Shown here piece by piece: positions 8,397 through 18,645 of a stretch of DNA of 64,000 bases (positions are counted from its first letter, which is position 1; every line of letters begins with the position of its first letter). A model generated the notes under the pieces. It was not told where the DNA came from, did no database searches, and was given only the letters and a program-made list of their open reading frames with translations. Made by a program: the position numbers and the translations under genes. Origin of the DNA: an uncultured Saprospiraceae bacterium (GTDB taxonomy: Bacteria; Bacteroidota; Bacteroidia; Chitinophagales; Saprospiraceae); the NCBI GenBank assembly GCA_943788055.1, contig CALSOU010000008.1, positions 124,001 through 188,000 of the forward strand, in the 5' to 3' direction.

Positions 8397-9181
8397 TGGC
8401 CTATAGAATCATCATAGTTTTCATATATCTAGCTATTCTCTCATGCAGTGAACCCTTTGGTATCATTGACAAGAATCACAACGCAACTATTGATGAAGAA
8501 TGCATCGCATACAAAATAGATAGCAGCCTCATCGTTCAAGATGGTAATATACAATATCTAATTGCTGGCCCAACAAACCATGAGAAATTTAATATTTCAG
8601 ACTCTGATATTGATTTATGCAAGCTTAACCAAGGTTTAGGCAGAGAATACTTTCCTGCACTTTATGAACCTCAATATGATCCCATTGAAAAGTTTTCCTA
8701 CGATGACGGCATGGAATGTATAGTAGTCAACGATGGTAAAATTAAGAAGATTTTTCCCTACAGTGTTTTATCTCAACATGAAACAATAAATGAAACTGTC
8801 AATGGCGAAGCGGTGATGGTTGTATATTGCGAATTAGCAAAGTTAGCAGCCGTTTATAAAAGGACTTATTGTGATAAAACACTTACGTTCGCACCTAGTG
8901 GCTACACCTATTTTGACAATGACTACTGGAACGGTGTACAAGGAATACTCATGTGGGATCGCGAGTCAGAGAGCTTATGGTGGCCCCTCAACGATAAATG
9001 CTTATCGGGTTCTATGCAAGGTACAACTATTGCGAAGGCATCTTTCCAGGTGTGGGAATACATGACTTGGGGTGAAATTAAGAAACAGTATCCACATTCT
9101 ATATCCGTCTCACATGAGCAAGAAATCGAAATACCTACCAATCTACCTTCCTACTCTTTGGAAGATATTAGTTGTCCGTAA
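8396..9181 (+). CDS. Putative lipoprotein of unknown function
   Basis: The 261-residue product is unrecognised. The lipobox is AILSC, with Cys17 as the likely lipidation site. The mature chain has at least seven further cysteines (for example DEECIAYK, DLCKL, MECIV, YCELAK, TYCDKTL, DKCLSG and DISCP), suggesting disulfides in the periplasm or at the cell surface. It overlaps the preceding lipoprotein gene by one base. No enzymatic motif was found. Confidence 0.72.
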   Translation: MAYRIIIVFIYLAILSCSEPFGIIDKNHNATIDEECIAYKIDSSLIVQDGNIQYLIAGPTNHEKFNISDSDIDLCKLNQGLGREYFPALYEPQYDPIEKFSYDDGMECIVVNDGKIKKIFPYSVLSQHETINETVNGEAVMVVYCELAKLAAVYKRTYCDKTLTFAPSGYTYFDNDYWNGVQGILMWDRESESLWWPLNDKCLSGSMQGTTIAKASFQVWEYMTWGEIKKQYPHSISVSHEQEIEIPTNLPSYSLEDISCP

Positions 9182-9708
9182 ATTTCGACTTATTTTTTGT
9201 TTACTACTAGAAATGAAAAAACTCTGGTAAGCATAAACTTCATCTACCTCTCTGACAAAAGCAGTCTACGACTTCTAGGACTAGATACATCACTTACTAT
9301 TCTTACAATTATTTAATATTACGACAATAGGATTTTTTCCAAAGTTTCGAATCACAGCTATTAGGCTAGTAGCTCTCTAAGAAAAAAAATCAAACTTCGA
9401 TTCAATGATTATATTGTCGACTATATCAAAGCTACAAAATAAGCTTAAAAACATTAGACAAGGGCTATTCAAAATCAGAAAGTACGCTAAGACCAAGAAG
9501 TTTATTTGCTCATTAAGAATGCCATTAATTTATACATCGATGTACGATATAAAAGTTTTTCATGGCTATCCTTCCAACTCTAAAGAACTTGAATAAGAAT
9601 TTAAAAGCAAATAATATTTGACCTTAAACCGAAGCGAAAACAGTGTTACGATTGTATAAGTCAATTCGAATTCAATTGTTTTAGTAAAACAAAATGTATA
9701 CTAAAGAA
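9182..9708. other. Gene-free stretch
   Basis: AT-rich spacer between the lipoprotein pair and the end of susD. A 63-codon frame at 9405-9596 begins MIILSTISKLQNKLK and is basic, but it has no recognisable feature and is not called as a gene. No promoter, repeat or RNA was identified. Confidence 0.4.
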
Positions 9709-9733
9709 GGGCTGTCTCAAATCGAGACAGCCC
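9709..9733 (-). terminator. Strong intrinsic terminator of the susCD operon
   Basis: GGGCTGTCTC and GAGACAGCCC form a perfect 10-bp, GC-rich stem around a 5-base loop, 35 bases beyond the corrected susD stop codon. On the minus strand it is followed by TTCTTTAG; on the plus strand by TTT, so some bidirectional use is possible. Confidence 0.85.
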
Positions 9734-9767
9734 TTTCAAATATTATCTATAAACTTAATGATTGAAA

Positions 9768-11217
9768 CTAGTTAACGTCCCAAATAAGTTTAGTTTGCAT
9801 ATCATTTGGATCATCTGTAACAGCACCCAAATTATCTCCATTTCTATCTTGTTCAGAAACTGGATATGGAAGTCTCACAGGTATAACAGGTATATTTGCT
9901 GCAGCAGGAACTGCTAACTGGGGGAAAGTCTAATCTTCTCCACTCAGCCCATGCTTGAACACCGTTTGAGTAGAAAGCAATCCACTTCTGCATTCCAAGA
10001 GATTGTTTCCAATTAGCCGCATCATATGGATTTGCTGCTATGTAGCCACTGATTGCACCAGCAGTATCGTCAAATCCCCAGAAATTCATTGATGCTGTCA
10101 CACCATTCGCATAATGCTCAGCCGCATCCCCAGAAGTATAACCTCTTTCTACTGCCTCAGCTAGTAAGAAAGAAACTTCAGCATAATCAATAAATACATG
10201 CGGAGAAGTAGCATCTCTTACAGTTGCAGGTCTAGAAGTATTATCCTTCAGTGCAAATGCTTCAGGATCCGTAAGTCCATATGGCATACCTATAATTTCA
10301 CCACTATTTGTTTCAGCAGCATATACAGACAATCTTGGATCGCCCATAGCAGTTAACGTAGTAACCAATGGTTCTGAAACTGCGAAGTCATCACGATTAT
10401 TAATTACATTATCGATATAAAGTGGATTAGCAGTAGATGGATCAGAGCTAAAATTAAATACTGCATTATCAGCACTTGATTCTAATACGCCATGTCCAAT
10501 AGCCTTTCCAACGTAGGTAGAAGCTGCTGCATCATCAACGTCAGAAACTCTCATTGCCATTCTAAGTAACAAAGATGCTCCCAACTTTTTCCATGCTGTC
10601 ATGTCACCATTGTAAACGATATCTCCAGATACAAAAGAACCACCACTAACATCAATGCTAGCAACAGAGGCGTCTAGACTAGCTAAAAGATCACTCCAAA
10701 TATCAGCCTGAGTGTCGTAACTAGGCTTAGGGAACTCCGTATTTAGTGCTTCAGTATAAGGCACATCTCCCCACAACTCAGTTAAAGTCTGAAAAGAAAC
10801 TGTTTTCATAATATCAATGATAGCCAATTGATTCACTCTAGCTGCTCCTACTACAGTTTCATCACCTTCAATGATTGATCTTGCAACTGACAATTCATTC
10901 AAACTTGATGCATAAAAGTTTTGCCAAGTACCATCGAAAGAGTTGCCATCAACAACATATCTAGATTCTTCACAATATTCATTTTGAGCCCAGTGCTGCA
11001 CCATTAACATTCCCCACTCACCATTAAGCACTCTACTATGCATTCTATCAAAGAAATTATATTGAGCTTGAGTAACAAGATTGGAAGCTGGAACAGTAGT
11101 AGGACTATTTGGATCTACATTGAGATCTAAAAGGTTATCACTACAAGAAGCTAGTCCGAATACTATGACTCCCAATACGAGAGTTCTTATAGATTTAAAT
11201 TTATTTCTAAATTTCAT
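9768..11217 (-). CDS. SusD/RagB-family outer-membrane lipoprotein (one apparent frameshift)
   Basis: Surface lipoprotein that acts as the lid of a SusC-type TonB-dependent channel. It has a lipoprotein signal (GVIVFGLASC), LDLNVDPNSPT just after it, and TPR-like SusD helices. The open frame as written stops at 9853, but a five-G run at 9920-9924 appears to hold one extra base. With four, the chain continues as FPQLAVPAAANIPVIP and RLPYPVSEQDRNGDN to a stop at 9768, giving 482 residues and the typical SusD C-terminus. The gap to susC is 13 bases. The substrate cannot be read from sequence, and no glycoside hydrolases or peptidases lie beside it to hint at one. Confidence 0.88.
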
Positions 11218-11230
11218 ATTATTTACTTTT

Positions 11231-14200
11231 TTACAATTTGATAGATAGATTTACACCAAATGATCTGGTAGAAGGAACCTGAGCATTCTCAAGACCTTGA
11301 TCGTTTCCTGCACCATTAACACCTTGTGGATCTAAGAAAGGAAGATCAGATGAAAGGATTGCTAAATTTCTTCCAAAGACTCCTACACTGGCACCTCTAA
11401 GGAAAGAAATTGAATTAGTAGGGATTCTAAAATCCATTCTTAATTCTCTAAGCTTGACGAAACTAGCTGAGTAAATATTAGGAGCTGCTGATCTCCAGAT
11501 ACTTTGATAATAAGTCTGAGGATCAGTTACTCTAATATCATTTGGACTTCCATCTTCTTTGACTCCCTCATAGACAAACCCGTTAGCTCTGATATCCTCT
11601 TCTCCCATGTATTCTACAGTTTCTGGATGCATACCACTATACTTAGACCACTGTAGTGAAGTTGAATGTATAACACCACCTCTCTGGAAATCAACAAGAC
11701 CTCCAATTGATAAAGGACCAAAGTTCAATGTTGTGTTAACACCACCTACCCAGTCAGCAATAGCAGATCCAAGAAATACTCTATCTGGAGTAAATGTTGG
11801 GTAACCATTTTCATCAACTACGATAGCTCCTTCATTAGAAATAATCTTTCCATCATCATCAAGTTCGTATGACTCTCTGATGTAATCTTGTCCATAGACA
11901 CCCATATAAGGGTCACCTTCAGCTATTCTCAAACTTGCTGCCCATGTATTACCTCTTGCGATTGCATCAATTCCTTCCTCAAGACTTACAACTTCATTAT
12001 ATTGACGGTAAGCATTGATTCCTATATCCCAACTGAATTTGTTAGTTTTTATAGGAGTACCAGTAACTTGGAATTCATATCCCCAGTTTCTCATTTCACC
12101 AGCATTTGTAATTCTAGATGTATATCCAGTAGAAGCGGATGCAGGAACAGAGAAAATCTGATCCTTGGTAGATCTATCGAAATAAGCAAAATCAAATGCT
12201 AGTCTACCTTTAAATAATCTTAAATCCATACCAACCTCAAACTCACTAGTTCTCTCAGGTCTTAGATTTGGATTATTCTGAGAGTTAGGGACACCATATC
12301 TCGGCAAACCATTCAGGTTTGGCGTGATTGGATTGTACACATCAACTAATCTGTAAGGGGCTGCATCGTTTCCAACTTGTGCGTAAGAAGCTCTTACTTT
12401 CAAGAAATCAATTGCAGAAATATTCTCAAATGCTGCCAACTCAGACACTATAAAACTTGCAGCTGCGGATGGATAGAAATAAGAATTCTCTCCTTCTGGC
12501 AATGTTGACGACCAATCATTTCTAGCTGTCAAGTCTAGGTAAATCATATCTAAGAAACCTAAATTAACTTGTCCAAAAACAGAGTTAATACCTCTAAGAG
12601 CTTCGTTTGTGCCAATAACTGGTGCAGCAGCAGAATTTGAAATATTATAGAAGCCTTCCAAACTAAGTCCACCATTTGAGTTCAAGTCCGTTCTCCTTGA
12701 AAGCTGACGCATGCTGTTACCACCTACCATTGCTGACAATGAGAAATTATCAGAAAATGTTTTTGTGTAATTCAAACGTCCTTCCAAGTTCGTTTCTTGA
12801 AATCTAATTTCAGATTCGTTGTAAAGAGCTGTTTCAACTGAAGCAATCGGAATACCATTTCTTGTAGAAAATTGGTAATAATCAGTACCCATTCTACCAG
12901 TAGCAGAAAGTCCTTCAGCTAAATCAATCGTTGCATTTGCATTACCAAAGAATCTATTTCTCGTATCTTCTTGTAGATAATTGTCTGCAACCCAATAAGG
13001 ATTATCAAAGAAATTCGGAGATGCATCATAGAACAAAAGGTTTCCATCACCATCTCTCTGCGGACCAACTGCATTCCATGTATTCTGTGTACCGTCAACC
13101 CAAGTGCTGTTTTGGAGTCTTTCATCATCCAACTGCGTTTGCCACCATTGGTTGAAAGCTTGCATTGGATTACCATTATTGTAACCCGTTATATTTCTGT
13201 TGTTAGCAGCATTATTTACGTAATTTCCACTAACTCCAACTTTTAGCCATTCAGCAAGTTTATAATTACTATTTAAGTTAAATGAGTTTCTCTTAAGTCT
13301 AGAGTTTGGCAAAACACCTTGTTGATCAAGATTTGTATAACCAAATCGTACAGATCCATTCTCATTACCGCCTGTCAACGTAACATTGTTATTCAATGTC
13401 GCACCTGTTCTGAAGAAATCTGTGTAAGAATTAGCCGGAGCTTCCCAAGGTCTAGTTTCTCCAAAATTAGCAGCATTTGGATCCCAAGAATCCCAATGTC
13501 TTACATCCTGTCCCTCAAATTTTGGTCCCCAAGAACCATCTTTTGAGTAAGCAGGATAAAGGTTTGTCTGACCGTCAATTATTACTTCGTTGAAACCATG
13601 CTCTGTGTCAGGATTCGTTGCACCACCACCATATTGATTTTGGTGCGGAATGAAAGCAAAAGCTTGGTCAAAAGTTGCAGTTGAATTAAATTCAACTCCA
13701 ATACCTTTGGTTTTAGAACCATCCTTCGTTGTAATCAAAATCACACCATTTGCACCACGCTGACCGTAAAGGGCTGCAGCTGCCGCACCTTTAAGTATAG
13801 ATACATTTTCAACTATTGAAGGATCAATATCTTGAGCCATGTTTCCGTAATCATATGCAGACGCACCACCGAAACCTAGTTGTTGACTATTACTAGCAAA
13901 GTTAGAATTATCAATAGGCACACCATCAATCACGAAAAGAGGTTGATTCTCTCCAAGGAAAGAACTAGAACCACGAATCGTAACTCGAGAGGAACCACCT
14001 AGAGCAGATTGCGTTCCTTGTATTTGCATACCAGCGACTCGACCTTGCATCGAGTTTACAATGTTTGTCTCTTTCGCGCTTTCAATCAAACCACCATCTA
14101 CGGATTGAGTTGAGTAGCCCAAGGTTCTTTCGTCTCTAGAAATCCCGAGACCAGTTACTACTACTTCGTTTAGTAGTTCACCCGCGTTCATAATAAAGTT

Positions 14201-14467
14201 AATAATACTGCCTCCGTCAAGATTAGCTTCCTGACTATTAAGTCCAGTATAGCTAACTACCAACATTTGAGCGTCGTCAGGTACATTTAAACTGAAATTA
14301 CCATCAAAATCAGTAATGGTACCAACTGTTGTTCCTTTCACAACTACATTAGCACCAATAACAGGCACACCGGCGTCATCGACGACATTACCCGTTACAA
14401 CTCTCTGCGCATTGGTCATACCAACACCTAGAAAGAAGATTAGCAATAGAAAATAGAGTTTCTTCAT
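11231..14467 (-). CDS. SusC/RagA-family TonB-linked outer-membrane transporter
   Basis: The 1078-residue TonB-dependent channel pairs with the SusD homologue downstream to import oligomeric nutrients. Domains: signal peptide (1-20, ending TNAQ), carboxypeptidase-regulatory-like domain (about 22-105, GNVVDDAGVPVIGANV), plug with SusC signature segments NSMQGRVAGMQIQG, PLFVIDGVPIDN and LKGAAAAALYGQRGANGVI (about 135-245), and a 22-stranded barrel to the end (FGVNLSIKL). Energy should come from a TonB/ExbBD system such as the one at 45.1-47.6 kb. No anti-sigma/sigma pair or hybrid regulator is adjacent, so regulation is not visible here. Confidence 0.95.
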   Translation of the reverse strand: MKKLYFLLLIFFLGVGMTNAQRVVTGNVVDDAGVPVIGANVVVKGTTVGTITDFDGNFSLNVPDDAQMLVVSYTGLNSQEANLDGGSIINFIMNAGELLNEVVVTGLGISRDERTLGYSTQSVDGGLIESAKETNIVNSMQGRVAGMQIQGTQSALGGSSRVTIRGSSSFLGENQPLFVIDGVPIDNSNFASNSQQLGFGGASAYDYGNMAQDIDPSIVENVSILKGAAAAALYGQRGANGVILITTKDGSKTKGIGVEFNSTATFDQAFAFIPHQNQYGGGATNPDTEHGFNEVIIDGQTNLYPAYSKDGSWGPKFEGQDVRHWDSWDPNAANFGETRPWEAPANSYTDFFRTGATLNNNVTLTGGNENGSVRFGYTNLDQQGVLPNSRLKRNSFNLNSNYKLAEWLKVGVSGNYVNNAANNRNITGYNNGNPMQAFNQWWQTQLDDERLQNSTWVDGTQNTWNAVGPQRDGDGNLLFYDASPNFFDNPYWVADNYLQEDTRNRFFGNANATIDLAEGLSATGRMGTDYYQFSTRNGIPIASVETALYNESEIRFQETNLEGRLNYTKTFSDNFSLSAMVGGNSMRQLSRRTDLNSNGGLSLEGFYNISNSAAAPVIGTNEALRGINSVFGQVNLGFLDMIYLDLTARNDWSSTLPEGENSYFYPSAAASFIVSELAAFENISAIDFLKVRASYAQVGNDAAPYRLVDVYNPITPNLNGLPRYGVPNSQNNPNLRPERTSEFEVGMDLRLFKGRLAFDFAYFDRSTKDQIFSVPASASTGYTSRITNAGEMRNWGYEFQVTGTPIKTNKFSWDIGINAYRQYNEVVSLEEGIDAIARGNTWAASLRIAEGDPYMGVYGQDYIRESYELDDDGKIISNEGAIVVDENGYPTFTPDRVFLGSAIADWVGGVNTTLNFGPLSIGGLVDFQRGGVIHSTSLQWSKYSGMHPETVEYMGEEDIRANGFVYEGVKEDGSPNDIRVTDPQTYYQSIWRSAAPNIYSASFVKLRELRMDFRIPTNSISFLRGASVGVFGRNLAILSSDLPFLDPQGVNGAGNDQGLENAQVPSTRSFGVNLSIKL

Positions 14468-14677
14468 ATTAAATACAATTTTTAAGTTTCGAATACGATA
14501 AAATAAGTGAATTCTTGTTGCAATTTATAATAAATGTTAAGATTAAGTGAAATAATTATCATTTTTTTACAACATTTCTCCATATAAACTCTAAAAAGTC
14601 CATAAACGCTCCCTCATATCAAAAGAAAATGTTAATAAAATGAGAAAAGCATTGCATTTATTGTAACAATTATGTCT

Positions 14678-15409
14678 TTAGGCAATTATAAGTTGCCGCT
14701 TATACATCTGAATAGCATTCTGTAAACCATAGTATAATGCATCTACAGTCAATGCATGTCCTATTGACACTTCGAGTAAATTAGGTAGAGATTCTGCATA
14801 TATTCTTAGATTTTCTAAGTTCAAATCATGGCCAGCATTAACACCGATCTTCGCAGACTGGGCCAATTTTGCAACTAATGCGTGTTTTGATATTTCCGAT
14901 TGAAATTTCTCTTCGTTAACTGATTGATAATAAGCGTAAGGCCCAGTGTATAATTCAATCCTATCAGTTCCGATATCTACAGCAGCCTCGAGCATTTTTG
15001 GATCTGGGTCCAAAAATAGTGCTGTTCTGATTCCTGCGTCTTGCAATGTTGAGACAACATCCTTTAAAAACGTACGATGTCTTATCGTATTCCAGCCATG
15101 ATCCGACGTTAACTGAGTCGGGTCATCAGGGACTAAAGTGCATTGGTCAGGTTTATTTTTAAGTACCAACTTCAAAAACTTATCATTTGGAAATCCTTCG
15201 ATATTAAATTCATTTTTTGTCTGTCCTTTAAGTATCGAAATATCGTCATACCTAATATGTCTTTCATCTGGTCTAGGGTGCACTGTAATACCCTCAGCTC
15301 CAAATCCCTCACAGTCTCTTGCGTATTTATACAAGTCCGGATAGCTTCCTTTTCTAGAATTTCTAAGTAATGCTATTTTATTGATATTCACACTAAGTTT
15401 AGCCTGCAT
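14678..15409 (-). CDS. pdxJ: Pyridoxine 5'-phosphate synthase
   Basis: Condenses 1-deoxyxylulose 5-phosphate with 3-amino-2-oxopropyl phosphate in de novo vitamin B6 synthesis, in the cytoplasm. The 243-residue TIM barrel has the family landmarks: N-terminal LSVNINKIALLRNSR, the GAEGITVHPRPDERHIR segment carrying catalytic residues, TLVPDDPTQLTSDHGW, and GVNAGHDLNLEN near the end. It is transcribed alone, divergently from the CPBP-cdsA-lpxB run, with about 100 bases between the two start codons. Confidence 0.96.
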   Translation of the reverse strand: MQAKLSVNINKIALLRNSRKGSYPDLYKYARDCEGFGAEGITVHPRPDERHIRYDDISILKGQTKNEFNIEGFPNDKFLKLVLKNKPDQCTLVPDDPTQLTSDHGWNTIRHRTFLKDVVSTLQDAGIRTALFLDPDPKMLEAAVDIGTDRIELYTGPYAYYQSVNEEKFQSEISKHALVAKLAQSAKIGVNAGHDLNLENLRIYAESLPNLLEVSIGHALTVDALYYGLQNAIQMYKRQLIIA

Positions 15410-15484
15410 TTGGGTATGTTTTCAAATGAATAAAGTATATAAAGATAATCTAGTGAAATAACCTAAAGGTAGCATTCATTCCAC

Positions 15485-15492
15485 TATTTTTG
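15485..15492 (+). promoter_or_regulatory. Probable -7 box for the CPBP-cdsA-psd-surE-lpxB run
   Basis: TATTTTTG matches TAnnTTTG and lies 18 bases before a GTG start at 15511. A longer reading of the gene would start at TTG 15490, inside this box, which argues for the GTG. Confidence 0.5.
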
Positions 15493-15510
15493 TGGAAACA
15501 AATATCATAC

Positions 15511-16398
15511 GTGGATAAGAGTAAAGCAAGTACTAGATTATTTGTCTTCAGCATATTGGTGATTGGAGGTTTGACCTTGGGGTCATTAGCAAGTGTCATT
15601 CCGGCGTTTATCCAAGGTCTTTCCATGGAAAGTATTCAAGAAGATCCTGGCTCTCTGCTAGAGAAGTTAAACGCTGGAAGTCTGAGACTGAGTCTTTTTA
15701 TAAATCACCTATTTCTTTTCCTGTTACCATCTGTTATTTATGGTCTTTACATTTTTCAGAAAGACTTTTTTCAAGGGCTAGACCTCAATAAGAAACCTGC
15801 GATGTTATCGATTTCATTTGGATTGCTACTGATTCTATTTGCTTACCCGCTGGTAACGCTTGCACATTATATTAATTCGATACTTCCTTTAGCTGATTGG
15901 ATGATACGAGCGGAACAGGATGTTAGTGCAACATTGAAAAAGATATTAGAAGGTAATAATAGTTTCATGATACTAATCAATATTCTTCTCATTGCACTAA
16001 CGCCGGCAATAGGTGAAGAGCTTGTGTTTAGAGCAATTCTACAAAAGAATATTGCTAAAATATTTAAAAATGGTCATGTAGGTGTTTGGATCGCAGCGAT
16101 CCTATTTAGTCTAATCCATTTTCAATTTGAAGGTTTTTTAGCGCGGATTATGCTAGGGGCGATAATGGGTTACGGATATTACTTTACAAGAAATCTTTGG
16201 GTTCCAATTACGATGCACTTTGTGAATAACTTCATTCCAGTAATTGCCTTTATGGTTGCTGGAGAGGATTTGACGGACACAAGCCAATTGGAAAATGGAA
16301 TAGAATGGTGGACTATATTAGTTTCTATTTTGGGCGTCCCAGCCCTCATTTACATTTACAAAAAATATAATGGAGGGAAAGAAACAATCAGGACTTAG
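15511..16398 (+). CDS. CPBP-family intramembrane metalloprotease
   Basis: Polytopic membrane protein of the CAAX protease/bacteriocin-processing (Abi/CPBP) family. The usual motifs are present in order: GEELVFRAIL (the EExxxR glutamates and arginine), FSLIHFQFEGF and MHFVNNFIP, whose His residues complete the metal site. About eight membrane segments are visible. The start at GTG 15511 is chosen because a TTG seven codons upstream sits inside a likely promoter box. The 3' end overlaps cdsA by 29 bases. Substrates of these proteases in Bacteroidota are mostly unknown; the neighbourhood suggests envelope biogenesis. Confidence 0.85.
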   Translation: MDKSKASTRLFVFSILVIGGLTLGSLASVIPAFIQGLSMESIQEDPGSLLEKLNAGSLRLSLFINHLFLFLLPSVIYGLYIFQKDFFQGLDLNKKPAMLSISFGLLLILFAYPLVTLAHYINSILPLADWMIRAEQDVSATLKKILEGNNSFMILINILLIALTPAIGEELVFRAILQKNIAKIFKNGHVGVWIAAILFSLIHFQFEGFLARIMLGAIMGYGYYFTRNLWVPITMHFVNNFIPVIAFMVAGEDLTDTSQLENGIEWWTILVSILGVPALIYIYKKYNGGKETIRT

Positions 16399-17203
16399 GA
16401 CTAGAGTAATAACAGGAGTAATCTTTGCTACAGTAGTTTTAGGTCTTCTCACTTACGACCGTATAACAGCTTCACTACTACTAGTATTAATAACAGCCTT
16501 TTGCACGTTTGAGTATACCAATATTGCGCGTAAAGGAATAAAAGATCCGACATTTAATCTCACAATGCTTTGTGGTCTAGGTCCTATTCTATTTAGCTTC
16601 GTAAAACCTGAACTAGCTGAGGGCTATGAGTTTTTCATTCTCATGATCAGCTTTTGCATTATGCTTAGCTTCTCCATTTTTTCCTTGATCCTAAATGTAC
16701 GAACTAACCACAACCTGCTGTCGCCGATTATTGTATTGTTTTATTTGGGCTTACCAATGGCAGCAATAGACCGATTGTTGGTTCAAAGTGACCAGTATGA
16801 ACAAACTATCCTATTGGGTATTCTATTTTCTCTTTGGGTCAGTGACTCAGGTGCCTATTTTGTTGGACGATGGCTAGGAAAAACACCACTTCACCGAAGG
16901 GTCTCTCCCAAGAAGACAATTGAAGGTTGGCTTGGAGGTGGACTTTTTGCAGCTATATTTGCCTATCTGCTATCCCTATACTTTACTGACTTAACATTGT
17001 TGCAATGGATGATTATCATGTTAGTTGGTTGGCTCGCTGGTTCGTGGGGAGACTTGTACGAATCTAGTATAAAGAGACAATTTGACGTTAAGGATTCGGG
17101 AATATTACTTCCAGGACATGGTGGTTTTCTTGATAGGTTTGATTCGTTTATTTTTGCTGCACCAGCTGTATTGTTGGCGTTGTACACTTTTTTTAATTTG
17201 TAA
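16370..17203 (+). CDS. cdsA: Phosphatidate cytidylyltransferase (CDP-diglyceride synthase)
   Basis: Makes CDP-diacylglycerol from phosphatidate and CTP, the branch point of phospholipid synthesis in the inner membrane. The 277-residue product has about eight membrane helices and the C-terminal CDS signature: SSIKRQFDVKDSGILLPGHGG followed by FLDRFDS. The start overlaps the upstream protease gene by 29 bases and the psd-like gene follows 15 bases later. Confidence 0.94.
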   Translation: MEGKKQSGLRTRVITGVIFATVVLGLLTYDRITASLLLVLITAFCTFEYTNIARKGIKDPTFNLTMLCGLGPILFSFVKPELAEGYEFFILMISFCIMLSFSIFSLILNVRTNHNLLSPIIVLFYLGLPMAAIDRLLVQSDQYEQTILLGILFSLWVSDSGAYFVGRWLGKTPLHRRVSPKKTIEGWLGGGLFAAIFAYLLSLYFTDLTLLQWMIIMLVGWLAGSWGDLYESSIKRQFDVKDSGILLPGHGGFLDRFDSFIFAAPAVLLALYTFFNL

Positions 17204-17218
17204 TCCTAAAATCGACAG

Positions 17219-17875
17219 ATGTATATACATAAAGAAGGCCATACAATAATTATCATTGCTCTTATTATATTAGTTGGTTTGTGCTATCTCTCAGGTACTT
17301 TTGCCCCGCAGTTAATTGCTATTCTAACGTATGTTTTTACTGCGGTAATAGCTTATCTGATTATTCAATTCTTCAGAAATCCAAAGAGACCTGTTGCAGG
17401 AATTCCCCCTTCAACTGTTATCTGTCCTGCGGATGGTAAGGTTGTAGTGATCGAAGAAGTCGAAGAACCTGAATATTTTAAAGACAAAAGAATCCAGATA
17501 TCCGTATTTATGTCACCTTTAAACGTACATAGTAACAAAGCGGCTATACCAGGTGAAGTTAGCTATACCAAGTACCACGAGGGTAAATATCTAGTAGCTT
17601 GGCATCCGAAATCGAGCACCGAAAACGAACGCAGCACCATTGTGATAAAGCAAGAAAAAAATGAAGTTCTACTGCGTCAAATTGCTGGAGCAGTAGCACG
17701 CAGAATCAAAAATTATGCAAAGGTTGGACAAGAGCTTAATCATGGAGAGGAATTTGGCTTCATAAAATTTGGTTCACGTGTAGACATTTTCTTACCACTG
17801 GGCAGTGAGGTTCTTGTAAAGCATGATCAAATTGTCAGAGCAAATATTACTCAAATAGCAAACCTACCTTCATGA
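17219..17875 (+). CDS. psd: Phosphatidylserine decarboxylase (short, PSD-II-like type)
   Basis: Converts phosphatidylserine to phosphatidylethanolamine. The 218-residue proenzyme has N-terminal membrane helices (about 8-50), VICPADGKVVVIEEV, the conserved SPLNVHSNKAAIPGEV region, and the self-cleavage site FIKFGSRVDIFLP, where the Ser of FGS would become the pyruvoyl group. It overlaps surE by four bases (ATGA). Together with cdsA this supplies the PE branch; a phosphatidylserine synthase gene was not seen in the window. Confidence 0.93.
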   Translation: MYIHKEGHTIIIIALIILVGLCYLSGTFAPQLIAILTYVFTAVIAYLIIQFFRNPKRPVAGIPPSTVICPADGKVVVIEEVEEPEYFKDKRIQISVFMSPLNVHSNKAAIPGEVSYTKYHEGKYLVAWHPKSSTENERSTIVIKQEKNEVLLRQIAGAVARRIKNYAKVGQELNHGEEFGFIKFGSRVDIFLPLGSEVLVKHDQIVRANITQIANLPS

Positions 17876-18645
17876 GAGATCGACCTTTAATTTTAGTTAC
17901 AAACGACGATGGTATTACTGCACCAGGTATTGCTAATCTAATACGCTTGATGAAGACGATAGGGAATGTGGTAGTTGTAGCCCCCAATAGCCCACAATCA
18001 GGCAAAGGACATGCTATTACTCTTGAAGACCCATTGCGCGTACATTCCGTTGATATATTCTCCGATGTTGAAGCATATGAGTGCTCGGGTACTCCTGTTG
18101 ACTGTGTCAAACTGGCAAAGAATGTAATTTTCAAAGATAGAACAATTGATCTTTGCGTTTCTGGCATCAATCATGGGAGTAATGCTGGTGTAAATATTCT
18201 TTATTCAGGTACTATGTCAGCAGCGATGGAAGCAAGTCTTGAAGGAATTGATTCGATCGGATTTTCGCTACTTGACTATTCCTTTGATGCAGTTTTTGAG
18301 CATGCTGATAGTTTCATTCTTTCTATTGTCAAGGCAGTGCTTGATAAAAAGCTTTCGGGAAGCCAACTGTTAAATGTAAACATCCCGAAAAACTCTGATC
18401 GCGGAATTCAAGGTGTGAAGATTTGTAAACAAGGGGATGGCATGTGGGAAGAAGAGTTCATTAAATCAGAGGATCCTAGAGGAAATGATTACTATTGGAT
18501 GTCTGGTAAGTTTGTTACCAAGAAGCACGGTGAAGCTACTGACTTATGGGCTCTCGAAAATGGTTATATTAGCATTGTGCCTTCTACCAGTGACTTAACT
18601 GATTACTCCCAAATAGAACCACTAAAATACTTGCTAAAATCATGA
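17872..18645 (+). CDS. surE: 5'/3'-nucleotidase SurE
   Basis: Metal-dependent nucleotidase of the SurE survival-protein family, dephosphorylating nucleoside monophosphates. The 257 residues begin with the metal-binding motif LVTNDDGITAPGI, followed by APNSPQSGKGHAIT and CVSGINHGSNAGVNILYSGT. It overlaps the psd gene upstream and the small membrane protein gene downstream by four bases each (ATGA), so translation of all three is probably coupled. Confidence 0.95.
   Translation: MRDRPLILVTNDDGITAPGIANLIRLMKTIGNVVVVAPNSPQSGKGHAITLEDPLRVHSVDIFSDVEAYECSGTPVDCVKLAKNVIFKDRTIDLCVSGINHGSNAGVNILYSGTMSAAMEASLEGIDSIGFSLLDYSFDAVFEHADSFILSIVKAVLDKKLSGSQLLNVNIPKNSDRGIQGVKICKQGDGMWEEEFIKSEDPRGNDYYWMSGKFVTKKHGEATDLWALENGYISIVPSTSDLTDYSQIEPLKYLLKS

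Noticed and set aside
9405-9596. 63-codon frame between the lipoproteins and susD
   Set aside because: Basic, no recognised domain, no promoter or supporting context.
9920-9924. Phase variation of susD through the five-G run
   Set aside because: The run is short and similar one-base gains occur in several unrelated genes, so sequence error is simpler.
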